From positions 1 to 62,182 of IMG/VR virus record IMGVR_UViG_3300046516_000574: a stretch of DNA of 62,182 bases. One strand, written 5' to 3'. The stretch is from a virus. The notes beneath the pieces are model-generated. The model was not told where the DNA came from and searched no databases. It worked only from the letters and a program-made list of their open reading frames with translations. How positions within the stretch are numbered: position 1 is the first letter of the stretch; every line of letters starts with the position of its first letter. This document shows positions 6,430 to 13,748 of the stretch, piece by piece. The translations under genes and the position numbers were made by a program.

Positions 6430-9400
6430 GTGGCTGGCGTCGATGGCTGGACGGCTGAGCCGGTAGATCACGATCCGTTCTTCTCGGACATGAACCAGTT
6501 CGTGTCTAGAACGAAACAAGGCCATGCCCCGGCAGGACTTGGCCGCCTTGGGTTTCAGGATGGCGGATTTGCTGACGACCCTGAAAATAGTGTAGCATCA
6601 GACGCGACAGGAGATCCAAATGGCCAATCAGCCGCACCAGCGGGTCCGCTGGGACGACCCGGAGGAATTGGAGGAGGCGCGGGCGTTCTCCCAGCACAGG
6701 GAGAAGCATCGGCGCCCAGTGGCTTATCCTCAGTCGAAGCCGCCGAAGTCGCCCGAGCCCGCGCCGCAGCGGGACGATACCACCCGGTAACCGGCCTCCC
6801 GCAGAAGATCATCGGGTTCAAGGACGGCTCGTCATATCTCCCCGGCCCGCTGGAGAAGGCGCATCAGGCGGCGGAAGCCTATATGCGCGAGTCGGGTCTG
6901 CCGTACGATCCACCGCGCGACTACGCCAAGATCAACCCAGCGTTCGCGACCCGTGTCGCCAAAGCCTACGAGGACATGCCACACGCGCCTGACGACCCGG
7001 CGGTGAAGGCCTCCTACGAGGCTCTGGCGCGCGAGACGATGGCGCAGTGGCAGCACGTCAAGGACACTGGCCTCAAGGTCGATTGGATCACGCCGCAGAC
7101 TGGCGATCCTTACGCCGACAACCCGCGCGCGGCGATCAAGGATGTTCGCGACAACAACCACTGGTGGGGCTACCCGACCGACCTTGGCTATGGCTCGGGC
7201 GATGAGGTAGGCGAGGCGGCCAAGAACCCGATGCTCGCCGATTCTGGCGAGGAGGTCAGCGGTCATCGGGCGCGGGTCAACGACATCTTCCGCATCGTTC
7301 ACGACTATTTCGGCCACGCCAAGGAAGGGCATGGCTTCCGCGCCGAGGGCGAGGATAATGCCTTCCGCTCCCATGCCGCCATGTATTCCGATGCCGCCAA
7401 ACCGGCGATGACCAGCGAGCTGCGCGGCCAGAACTCGTGGCTCAATTACGGGCCGCATGGTGAGCACAACCGCACTGCCAAAGCTGCCGATACGATCTTC
7501 GCCGATCAGAAGATCGGGGTGATGCCGGAATGGGCGTGGCGCCCCACGCCACCGCAGGCAGCCGGTCGCGCTCCAACTGGCCTGATGGGTCAAGAAGAGG
7601 CCGCGATGCGGCAGCGAGAGGGGTTTGAACCTCCCGGCGAGTGGACCGGCGGGCGGGTCGGGTTTCAGGACGGCGGGCCAATAGATGCGGAATGGGGGAT
7701 GGGGGATGAGATTGGCGAGTTGCGCTCGGTCCAAAGAGCGCAAGCGCGTGGCGGGTGGGGGTTTAAGGCGGGCGAATCGAAACCGGCTGGCGGGTTCCAA
7801 GGCTATGACAGGACGACCTACCACATCGCCCCGACCGATATTCCCGCCTCTTGGGGCAAGATCGATCGCGGTCGAGGCAGGGTGGAGTTCTATGATCCTG
7901 AGCACGCCCATGAAGAAGATGGACGAGCGCGTCCCAACAACCAAAGTGAATGGAATGCCGCGATCCCTGACAAACAAGAGCCCGGCACGCTTTATCGCGG
8001 CATGTCATGGGAAGAATATCAAAACGCCATGAAGAGTGGCCAGATCGCATCGAAGGGCGACTGGAACATTGGTGATGCTCAGAAAGGCCTGACGATGTGG
8101 TCGAGCGACCCCGTTCAGGCGCGTTCCTACGCTAATGATTTTGCGCCATGGCAATACAAAGCAACGCCAACACGACCCGCTGTGATTGCCGCGATCCGTG
8201 ATCCCGGAGAAAATGAACACGTCTATACGGTGCCGAACGAGCCACGAGAGATCGGCTTACGGAATCCAGTGCCGACGAGCGAGATCAGTCATGTGTTTGT
8301 CGGGCGTCCCGTGATCGCCTCATCCGGCCAGATGGATGTTCGCACGCATGAAGGCGGCGGAATGGAGGAAGGAAGCGGGGCTAGTCCATCAAGCTATGTT
8401 CGTTGGAGCCGCGAGGCTCCGATGTCGACGCCGATGACGGCGCCTCAAGCGACCGATCGCCCTCCAATTGGCCTGATGGGTCAGGAAGAGGCCGCGATGC
8501 GGCAGCGAGAGGGGTTTGAACCTCCCGGCGAGTGGACCGGCGGGCGGATCTCGATGGCGGACGGCGGCGCGCTGGAGCCGGTCGAGGGCAATCCCTTCGA
8601 CCTCCAGCCGCCTGATCGTACGATACACCCGAGTGACCTCGCCCGCGCCAAGGGCTTCCCCGAGCCGCGCTCGCCGATGCACGACCGGATCGCTGCGGCG
8701 TCGCAGGATATTCCCTACACCCCGGAGGACATCGACCAACCGGGGCCGATGACGGAGACGCTCGCCCACTACGCGGGCAACCCCGAGCACGCGATGCCGA
8801 TGCGAATCGGCGCCGCAATCGGGGAAGAAGGGCGGCGCATCGGTCAGGGACTATGGAATGTTGGCACTGTCGCCGGGGATGTGGCGAGCGGCAAGGCGAC
8901 GATGGAAGACCCCGAGACGCAGCAGCGGGTGATCGGCCTCGCTGCGTCGCTGCCGGGGGGAGGACCAGAGGCCGCGCTCGGGGCGCGCGGGCCGATTGGC
9001 GGTGCGGCCAAGGCCGCTCGTGTTCGCGCCTTAGCCAAGGAGGCGCCCGAGGCCACGACGACTTACGAGCCGCCATGGGCCGGTGAGCCAGCAGCCACGA
9101 CAATGGAGAAGAATGCCGAGCCAGAAACGCGAGGCAGCAATGCTCAACCAGTTACGCGCTGGAATGCGGCGACTGGCCAATGGGAAGGTCCGAAACCCAA
9201 GATGAATCCGCCGGAAGGCGTCACCTACCCACCACTGTTCAACTTCGACAAGTCGGTGATGGACAAGGTGCCCGACGTGCCGCAGTTCGATTTGCAGCGC
9301 TACGTCCCGCCACGGGGCGTGTCGGAGCGGATGCAGGATTTGGTGACCAATCCCGAGGTTCGCCAGCAGATGCTGGACATCGTCCGCAACGGCATGCAGA

Positions 9401-10290
9401 CGGTTGGGATGAGTTGGTACAACACTGGCCAGTTGCGCGCGATGTTCTTGAAGGAACTCGGCGATACGGAAGGGCAGCAGGCGTTTGAGAAATACATGAA
9501 CCTCGTGTCGGCCACGAGTCCCGAGAACAAGATTCCTCAGAACATCAGGACGGCCAGCTACTTCTACGAGCGTGAGAAGCAGGGGGTTCCGCCGCCGGAA
9601 AAGGGCGACCCGATCGCTCAGCCTTACGGCTCAAAGGCGCAGAAGCTTCATCAGCAGAACGTCAACAACGTGCTGACTGAGGGCTACGATGTCCTCAAGA
9701 ACCCGAAGCCGCCATCCTTCGTCCAGAACCTGATGGGCAACTATGCGCCCGGCACGATGGACCGGCATGCGTTCAAGTTGCCCGCGATCCTGTCGCGCGA
9801 CCCGCGCTTCCTTGAGACGTCATTCGTTCCCGAGAAAGGCGCGGAGTCAGTGCGTCCACAACAGATGTTCAGGAACGGCGAGCTGACAATGGACGACGCC
9901 GTCAATCAGCCGACGATGTGGGCTGGCATGCCGAACCCAAACGAGTACGCTGCGCTGGAGGGCTACTACAAGTCGATCGCCGACGAACTCGGGATCACGC
10001 CAGCGCAAGTGCAGGCGTCGGCTTGGGTTGGCGGCGGACACGTCACCGGCCTCGCCTCGGCGGCCGACGAGACGTTCCTGCACTCCTTCCAAGGACGAGT
10101 GTTCAATACCGCCCACCACACCGGGCAAACTCCCGCAGAGGTGGTCAGGAAGATGATCAGGGGCGAACAACCCCTCCTTTCGGGCGGGCCGGGAATGGCA
10201 CCACGTCCCGAACAGGATCAGGCTCGGAAAGAAGCTCAAACTTCGACGGGCGGGGCGGAAGGTTCATCACCGCCGCCAGCCGCGCGATGA
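6430..10290 (+). CDS. Multidomain polyvalent-type virion protein with ADP-ribosyltransferase-like module
   Basis: A GTG one base after the portal stop opens 1286 residues. Residues 1-115 are low-complexity and include GRLGFQDGG. Residues 130-375 form a domain with conserved-looking IVHDYFGHAKEG (His291) found in other phage polyvalent proteins. Residues about 480-660 look like an R-S-E ADP-ribosyltransferase: LYRGM (Arg near 522), MWSSDPVQARSYA, and EPREIGLRNPVPTSEI. It is bracketed by two 86-bp repeats ending in WTGGR. Residues about 935-1250 resemble a second polyvalent-protein domain (YNTGQLRAMF, VSATSPENK, GTMDRHAFKLP, WVGGGHVTGLAS). I infer a capsid-carried effector delivered with DNA. 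Third-position GC drops between 6620 and 6790, where another gene is nested. Confidence 0.8.
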   Translation: MAGVDGWTAEPVDHDPFFSDMNQFVSRTKQGHAPAGLGRLGFQDGGFADDPENSVASDATGDPNGQSAAPAGPLGRPGGIGGGAGVLPAQGEASAPSGLSSVEAAEVARARAAAGRYHPVTGLPQKIIGFKDGSSYLPGPLEKAHQAAEAYMRESGLPYDPPRDYAKINPAFATRVAKAYEDMPHAPDDPAVKASYEALARETMAQWQHVKDTGLKVDWITPQTGDPYADNPRAAIKDVRDNNHWWGYPTDLGYGSGDEVGEAAKNPMLADSGEEVSGHRARVNDIFRIVHDYFGHAKEGHGFRAEGEDNAFRSHAAMYSDAAKPAMTSELRGQNSWLNYGPHGEHNRTAKAADTIFADQKIGVMPEWAWRPTPPQAAGRAPTGLMGQEEAAMRQREGFEPPGEWTGGRVGFQDGGPIDAEWGMGDEIGELRSVQRAQARGGWGFKAGESKPAGGFQGYDRTTYHIAPTDIPASWGKIDRGRGRVEFYDPEHAHEEDGRARPNNQSEWNAAIPDKQEPGTLYRGMSWEEYQNAMKSGQIASKGDWNIGDAQKGLTMWSSDPVQARSYANDFAPWQYKATPTRPAVIAAIRDPGENEHVYTVPNEPREIGLRNPVPTSEISHVFVGRPVIASSGQMDVRTHEGGGMEEGSGASPSSYVRWSREAPMSTPMTAPQATDRPPIGLMGQEEAAMRQREGFEPPGEWTGGRISMADGGALEPVEGNPFDLQPPDRTIHPSDLARAKGFPEPRSPMHDRIAAASQDIPYTPEDIDQPGPMTETLAHYAGNPEHAMPMRIGAAIGEEGRRIGQGLWNVGTVAGDVASGKATMEDPETQQRVIGLAASLPGGGPEAALGARGPIGGAAKAARVRALAKEAPEATTTYEPPWAGEPAATTMEKNAEPETRGSNAQPVTRWNAATGQWEGPKPKMNPPEGVTYPPLFNFDKSVMDKVPDVPQFDLQRYVPPRGVSERMQDLVTNPEVRQQMLDIVRNGMQTVGMSWYNTGQLRAMFLKELGDTEGQQAFEKYMNLVSATSPENKIPQNIRTASYFYEREKQGVPPPEKGDPIAQPYGSKAQKLHQQNVNNVLTEGYDVLKNPKPPSFVQNLMGNYAPGTMDRHAFKLPAILSRDPRFLETSFVPEKGAESVRPQQMFRNGELTMDDAVNQPTMWAGMPNPNEYAALEGYYKSIADELGITPAQVQASAWVGGGHVTGLASAADETFLHSFQGRVFNTAHHTGQTPAEVVRKMIRGEQPLLSGGPGMAPRPEQDQARKEAQTSTGGAEGSSPPPAAR
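6620..6790 (+). CDS. Nested out-of-frame gene, 56 residues
   Basis: An AGGAG at 6609-6613 lies six bases before ATG 6620, and the frame (+1 relative to the surrounding long gene) runs to TAA 6788-6790. By hand count 48 of 57 codons end in G or C, against 28 of 57 in the long frame over the same bases, so the nested frame looks like the better coding frame. The product is acidic then basic and proline-rich (WDDPEELEEARAFSQHREKH). The host frame here encodes a Gly/Pro/Ala linker that could tolerate overprinting. Function unknown. Confidence 0.55.
   Translation: MANQPHQRVRWDDPEELEEARAFSQHREKHRRPVAYPQSKPPKSPEPAPQRDDTTR
7571..7656 (+). repeat. 86-bp direct repeat, copy 1 (left flank of ART module)
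   Basis: This copy and 8462-8547 match at 84 of 86 positions by eye. Both are read in the same frame and encode GLMGQEEAAMRQREGFEPPG followed by EWTGGR. The repeat-to-repeat distance is 891 bp (297 codons), so recombination between them would delete the ADP-ribosyltransferase-like module without a frameshift. Confidence 0.9.
8462..8547 (+). repeat. 86-bp direct repeat, copy 2 (right flank of ART module)
   Basis: Second copy of the repeat at 7571-7656, with two mismatches near its 5' end. After it the protein continues ISMADGGALEP, whereas after copy 1 it continues VGFQDGGPIDAE. Both are versions of the same glycine motif, so the repeated block includes the module linker itself. Confidence 0.9.
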
Positions 10291-10435
10291 CACGCGCCAC
10301 CTCCGGGTGGCTGAGAACCTCGTTGAGCGGGATTCTCTCGACCACCGTCGAGCCCTCCTCGTTGAAGATCTCCAGTTCCCAGCGACCCCCCAGCTTCCCG
10401 TGTTCTCGCCACAGTGGCCAGCCCTTGTACTTCAT
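10157..10435 (-). CDS. Hypothetical 92-residue protein overlapping the preceding gene antisense
   Basis: Starts at ATG 10435, which overlaps the upstream DUF192 stop (ATGA). The product opens MKYKGWPLWREHGKLGG and has a strand-rich first half (WELEIFNEEGSTVVERIPL), a helix (HPEVARVIARLAAVMNLPP) and a proline-rich tail. Its last 134 bases lie antisense to the end of the 6430-10290 gene, an unusually long tail-to-tail overlap. The coupling to DUF192 makes it likely real. An in-frame longer version would have to begin inside the DUF192 gene and is rejected. Confidence 0.6.
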   Translation of the reverse strand: MKYKGWPLWREHGKLGGRWELEIFNEEGSTVVERIPLNEVLSHPEVARVIARLAAVMNLPPRPSKFELLSEPDPVRDVVPFPARPKGGVVRP

Positions 10436-10791
10436 CTTCGCACCTTGTCGCCGATCTTGAGCCCAATCTTGGCGGCTGTGCCGCCGTTCAATTCCAGCAC
10501 CGAGGCGCATGGCGCTTCGGATGGAATGGGCCACTCGGATAGGGTTTGGCAGTTGGCCTTGATGTTCGTCACGATCCCAGCTCGGGAAAGAAAGATGATG
10601 TCGAGGGGGATGTAGGTATCCCTCATCTGGAAGGTTCTGGGCTTTTCGCGCTCAAACTTGAACAACATGCCATGGTCAGCGGGCATCGATCGACGGCCCG
10701 ACAGCCCGCGTCTCTGGCTCTGTTCATCCTTAGCGACTTCGACCTGAAACCCGTGCGTTCCGGTGGCGGTCACAATCTGGAGTTGGGTCAT
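10432..10791 (-). CDS. DUF192 family protein
   Basis: The 119-residue product matches the DUF192 pattern: RGLSGR near residue 28, HGMLFKFE near 40, TFQMRDTYIPLDIIFLSRAG around 52-71 and a C-terminal VLELNGGTAAKIGLKIGD. DUF192 proteins are small beta-barrel-like domains found in bacteria, archaea and phages, usually periplasmic or next to secreted proteins, with no settled biochemical role. This copy has no signal peptide of its own, but the gene just upstream in the operon does. It couples by ATGA to both neighbours. Confidence 0.85.
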   Translation of the reverse strand: MTQLQIVTATGTHGFQVEVAKDEQSQRRGLSGRRSMPADHGMLFKFEREKPRTFQMRDTYIPLDIIFLSRAGIVTNIKANCQTLSEWPIPSEAPCASVLELNGGTAAKIGLKIGDKVRR

Positions 10792-11159
10792 TCGATTCCC
10801 GCCTTTGTCTTAGCGGCTTCCTCGGCGTGCAGGATGATCATCAGCTTGTTGATCTCATCCTTGTGAGCCGCGACCGCCGCATCATGCTCCTTTTGGTCCA
10901 GAATCTCTTCAGGCGTCCGCTGGTCTTTTTCCGGGATCGCCTCGACCGCAGGAAGGGGAATGGTCTTGACCGCAGGCACGGGCGCTGGCGGCGTGGTGAT
11001 CTCGACGTAGTAGGGCTTAGCCTGTGGCGCGGGCGCATGATAGGCGGCGCGCGTGACGCCGCAATGCTGGGCCGTCTTATAGTGCCAGATGCTGTAGCAA
11101 TGCGCGGATGCGGGCTGAGCGCCGAGAAGCAGCGCGGCAATAGCGAGTTTCGTGATCAT
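10788..11159 (-). CDS. Secreted or periplasmic protein with signal peptide
   Basis: ATG 11159 is chosen because AAGGAAGGG sits about ten bases upstream and it gives a clean signal peptide: MITKLAIAALLLGAQPASA, with predicted cleavage before HCYSIWHYKTAQHCG. The two cysteines just after cleavage could form a disulfide in the periplasm. The middle is Pro/Val-rich and the C-terminal 45 residues form a charged helix (EILDQKEHDAAVAAHKDEIN). Exported phage proteins can act in lysis, as outer spanins, or in superinfection exclusion. No lipobox is present, so an outer spanin is not supported. Function unknown. Confidence 0.65.
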   Translation of the reverse strand: MITKLAIAALLLGAQPASAHCYSIWHYKTAQHCGVTRAAYHAPAPQAKPYYVEITTPPAPVPAVKTIPLPAVEAIPEKDQRTPEEILDQKEHDAAVAAHKDEINKLMIILHAEEAAKTKAGIE

Positions 11160-11461
11160 CGTTGATATCCCTTCCTTGTTTCCCACCCCTTCTTGGCGGC
11201 GCGCGAGCGCTTGGCTGTGAAGAGTTCAGCACTGGCCACGGTTACGAGGCCGTCGAGGGTCCAGCGGTGGGTGACCGGGTCTTTCGACTCGACCGCGCGC
11301 CGGTATTTTGGGCTGGGCTCCCATTGATTGCAGTAGTTGATCGCCTCGCCTGCGGTGGCGAAGCGTAGCCCGTTGGTGAGCCAGTGGCCTTCATATTCGC
11401 CAAGGCCTGCAATCTGCGGTGCGTATGACACTGGGTTCTTCCTTACGAGCGCGAATGTCAT
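11156..11461 (-). CDS. Hypothetical protein with basic C-terminal helix
   Basis: The likely start is ATG 11461 (MTFALVRKNPVSY), although this overlaps the upstream Cys-rich gene by about 70 bases. An in-frame ATG further upstream would overlap even more. The product contains YEGHWLTNGLRFATAGEAINYC, a pattern of small phage proteins that I have seen but cannot name, and ends in a basic helix (FTAKRSRAAKKGWETRK). It could bind nucleic acid. Its stop overlaps the start of the signal-peptide gene. Confidence 0.55.
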   Translation of the reverse strand: MTFALVRKNPVSYAPQIAGLGEYEGHWLTNGLRFATAGEAINYCNQWEPSPKYRRAVESKDPVTHRWTLDGLVTVASAELFTAKRSRAAKKGWETRKGYQR

Positions 11462-11618
11462 ACCAAGTTGACATCCCGCATTTGCAACAATCCTGAACGA
11501 ACTGGCCGGATCTCGGCGCATTCCCACTATTGGTCCAATAGCCATCGCCAAAATCGCCGCCGCAGTTGAAACATGAGGCTTCGGCGTGGCTGTCGAAAAT
11601 GGGGAAGCGCTTGGTCAT
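11391..11618 (-). CDS. Small cysteine-rich, probable zinc-binding protein
   Basis: ATG 11618 opens a 75-residue protein with CFNCGGDF early and CCKCGMSTW in the middle, which together give four or five cysteines in a CxxC plus CxxC arrangement typical of a zinc ribbon. It is the first gene of the leftward cluster. A promoter-like block lies immediately upstream (11624-11652), so close that the transcript might be leaderless. Zinc ribbons of this size act in nucleic-acid or protein binding. No specific role can be given. Confidence 0.6.
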   Translation of the reverse strand: MTKRFPIFDSHAEASCFNCGGDFGDGYWTNSGNAPRSGQFVQDCCKCGMSTWYDIRARKEEPSVIRTADCRPWRI

Positions 11619-11623
11619 GGTTG

Positions 11624-11652
11624 GCCGTAGCAGCTTCTGCGACACTGGTCAA
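11624..11652 (-). promoter_or_regulatory. Candidate leftward promoter
   Basis: Read leftward, TTGACC (11652-11647) is followed by 17 bases and TACGGC (11629-11624), with the extended -10 context GCTGCTAC. The 18-base block GTAGCAGCTTCTGCGACA inside it (11627-11644 on the plus strand) is repeated exactly at 62011-62028, upstream of another leftward operon. The predicted start point coincides with the ATG at 11618. Confidence 0.4.
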
Positions 11653-11733
11653 GGCGCTCTTGCAGGCAAGGGGGTTCCGGGGTTAAGTCACGATTGAGGT
11701 AGATGCGGGATGTGAGAAACCGGGAGGCTCCCA

Positions 11734-13539
11734 ATGTCGGGGCTGACGCCGAAGGCTCATACTCAAGCGGTCCTGAAAAGGATGAATTTGGCGGGGTCCG
11801 TCCCCGGAAATCTCGACCGCAACAACGACGCTGGCGGCGATAACTACGGAATCACCTCCGCGCGATCGTCAGACGCCTCCAGTTTCGGGATGAGCGGCGC
11901 TCCGAAGTCGCCGCATATGGGCAGGCCCGGTCGACAGTCGGGTGGCCGGATCTCGGGCGATCTGGTGCGGACCCGGCGCACGCCAGAGGAAACCGCGAAG
12001 GACATCGCGAGCGGGGACAAGGCCGCCAACGCGCTGGCCAAGGACCGCGAGGGCCGCAAGAAGGGCGGTCGCATCGGGCGCTGGAAGGGCGGCGCAGATC
12101 GAGACATGCTGGGGCAGAAAGACGCCCTCGCTTCGGATGCCCCCGACTGGATGCCCATGGGGCCGTCGATGCCGGGTGAACGAGAATACTACAACTTCAT
12201 TCGCGGCGGTCTTGGCACGTCGAAGATTGGAGCGCCGAGGGGTAAGGGCGGCATTGGTTCAGATGCAACCGCCGAGCCAACGAACCAAGCCAAGGGTGGC
12301 CGGATCAGGCGGCAAAGCGGCGGCTCTATCGGTGAGCAGAGACGCGCTACGGCTCACTTGGCGGCCGAGGATTACCGGACGGGGCCGGATTACCGAGCCG
12401 GTTCCGCCTCTGATGAAATGCCCAAGTTCAGCAACCGTTATGATGCGCGCAATGCGCTGGACGATCGCGCCAAGGGCGGTCGGGTTCGGCGCGCTGGCGG
12501 CGGCGTTATTGCTGAACAGAATGCGCGCTTCCAGAAGCAGATCGAAGACGACGACGCTGCCGCCGATCGCGATATCAAGGGCAAGCGCTATTCTTCCGAT
12601 GACCCAGAGCGCGCCAAGGGCGGCCGGGTGAACCGCGCGCATGGCGGGCGCACCAAGGGCAAAACCACCGTCAACGTGATCATCGGCGGCCAGAAGGCGA
12701 TGACCCCGCCTCCCGGCCCGCCCCCGATGCCCCCGCCGATGGCGGCTCCCGGCCCCGTCGGCCCGCCCAAACCGCCTATGCCTCCTCCCGGCATGGGACC
12801 GCCGGGCGGCGCGCCTCCGGGCATGGGTGGCCCTCCTCCCGGCCCGCCAATGCTCAGAGCGCGGGGCGGACGCATCGGCAAGCAATTCGGCGGCGGCGCG
12901 CCGATGGGCGCCAGCCAGCCGCAGCAGGGCGGCATGGGGAGCCAGCCGCCGCAGATGTCCTCGCAGCAGCAGCAGGGAGGTATGAACCCCAACAACCCAA
13001 ATTACGATTGGAAAGCCCCTATTCAGCAGCAGTTTGATGCGGAAAGGGCGGCGTCGAGTACGCCGGGGGTGGGGATAACAGACCCGGCGAGATTGGAAGC
13101 GGCGCGGCAAGCGAAGATGCAGTCAGTCAACGCGTATAAGGACGCGCAGCATCCGCAGGGTTTCCAAGGCGATCCGAACTCGCTCGTACCGAGAGGTACA
13201 ACATCGGGAGGCGTGAACCAGTATTACAATCCGGCGACCGGCGGCATGTTCGTCGGCAATCCGTTCCGAAACAGCGGTGGCCAGCAGCCACAGCCCATTG
13301 GGGGCACTGCTGGCGGTCCAGATACCGGCTATGTCCCGCAACCAGCCCAGAGCTGGGCGCAGCGTCCAGCCGTAATGGCTACGGGCGGCGTTGCTCGCGC
13401 CAAGGGTGGCCGGGTCGAGATCGGCACTCCCGGCGTCCACAACTACGGCAAGGCGGGCGTGAAGCACGGCAAGGTCGAAGAGGAATACGGTGCTGGCTCT
13501 GGCCTAGGCCGACAGGAGCGCGCGAGGCGGCAGAAGTAG
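11734..13539 (+). CDS. Large disordered Gly/Pro/Arg protein with seven copies of the GGR motif
   Basis: GGGAGGCTCCCA precedes the ATG. The 601-residue product is low-complexity. Segments of 30-60 residues are separated by motifs such as KKGGRIGRWKGG, KGGRIRRQSGG, KGGRVRRAGGG, KGGRVNRAHGG and RGGRIGKQFGGG, each preceded by Ala/Lys/Arg. Residues 325-375 are a Pro/Gly/Met tract (PPPGPPPMPPPM), and the C-terminal third is Gln/Asn-rich. No enzyme motif is visible. Its position between the portal block and the co-chaperonin/scaffold genes suggests a virion or internal head protein. The even spacing of the motif suggests modular binding or cleavage sites. Confidence 0.75.
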   Translation: MSGLTPKAHTQAVLKRMNLAGSVPGNLDRNNDAGGDNYGITSARSSDASSFGMSGAPKSPHMGRPGRQSGGRISGDLVRTRRTPEETAKDIASGDKAANALAKDREGRKKGGRIGRWKGGADRDMLGQKDALASDAPDWMPMGPSMPGEREYYNFIRGGLGTSKIGAPRGKGGIGSDATAEPTNQAKGGRIRRQSGGSIGEQRRATAHLAAEDYRTGPDYRAGSASDEMPKFSNRYDARNALDDRAKGGRVRRAGGGVIAEQNARFQKQIEDDDAAADRDIKGKRYSSDDPERAKGGRVNRAHGGRTKGKTTVNVIIGGQKAMTPPPGPPPMPPPMAAPGPVGPPKPPMPPPGMGPPGGAPPGMGGPPPGPPMLRARGGRIGKQFGGGAPMGASQPQQGGMGSQPPQMSSQQQQGGMNPNNPNYDWKAPIQQQFDAERAASSTPGVGITDPARLEAARQAKMQSVNAYKDAQHPQGFQGDPNSLVPRGTTSGGVNQYYNPATGGMFVGNPFRNSGGQQPQPIGGTAGGPDTGYVPQPAQSWAQRPAVMATGGVARAKGGRVEIGTPGVHNYGKAGVKHGKVEEEYGAGSGLGRQERARRQK

Positions 13540-13748
13540 TGGACGCAGCCAGTGTCTATCTCGGGCGCAAGCTCTTGGAGCTGATCGACGAGAAGCAAGC
13601 CGAAATGTCGCGGGCCCTGCTGATGGGAAAGGCGCTCGACTTCCCTGACTACAAGGAGCGCGCTGGATATTTGCGCGGCCTGTACGACGTCGGCCAGTGG
13701 ATGGCCGCCATCAGCACACAAGATGAACAACGGGAGATGCGACCGTAA
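13539..13748 (+). CDS. Small helical protein (69 residues)
   Basis: A GTG overlaps the previous stop (TAGTGG) and the stop overlaps the next ATG (TAATG). The protein is all helical (LGRKLLELIDEKQAEMSRALLMGKAL, YKERAGYLRGLYDVGQWMAA). Small helical genes between portal and capsid genes in podoviruses often encode assembly cofactors. No family is assigned. Confidence 0.65.
   Translation: MDAASVYLGRKLLELIDEKQAEMSRALLMGKALDFPDYKERAGYLRGLYDVGQWMAAISTQDEQREMRP

Noticed and set aside
6832-7977. 381-codon leftward open frame antisense to the effector gene
   Set aside because: The plus frame has high third-position GC and recognisable domains. The antisense frame has none and no upstream ribosome site.
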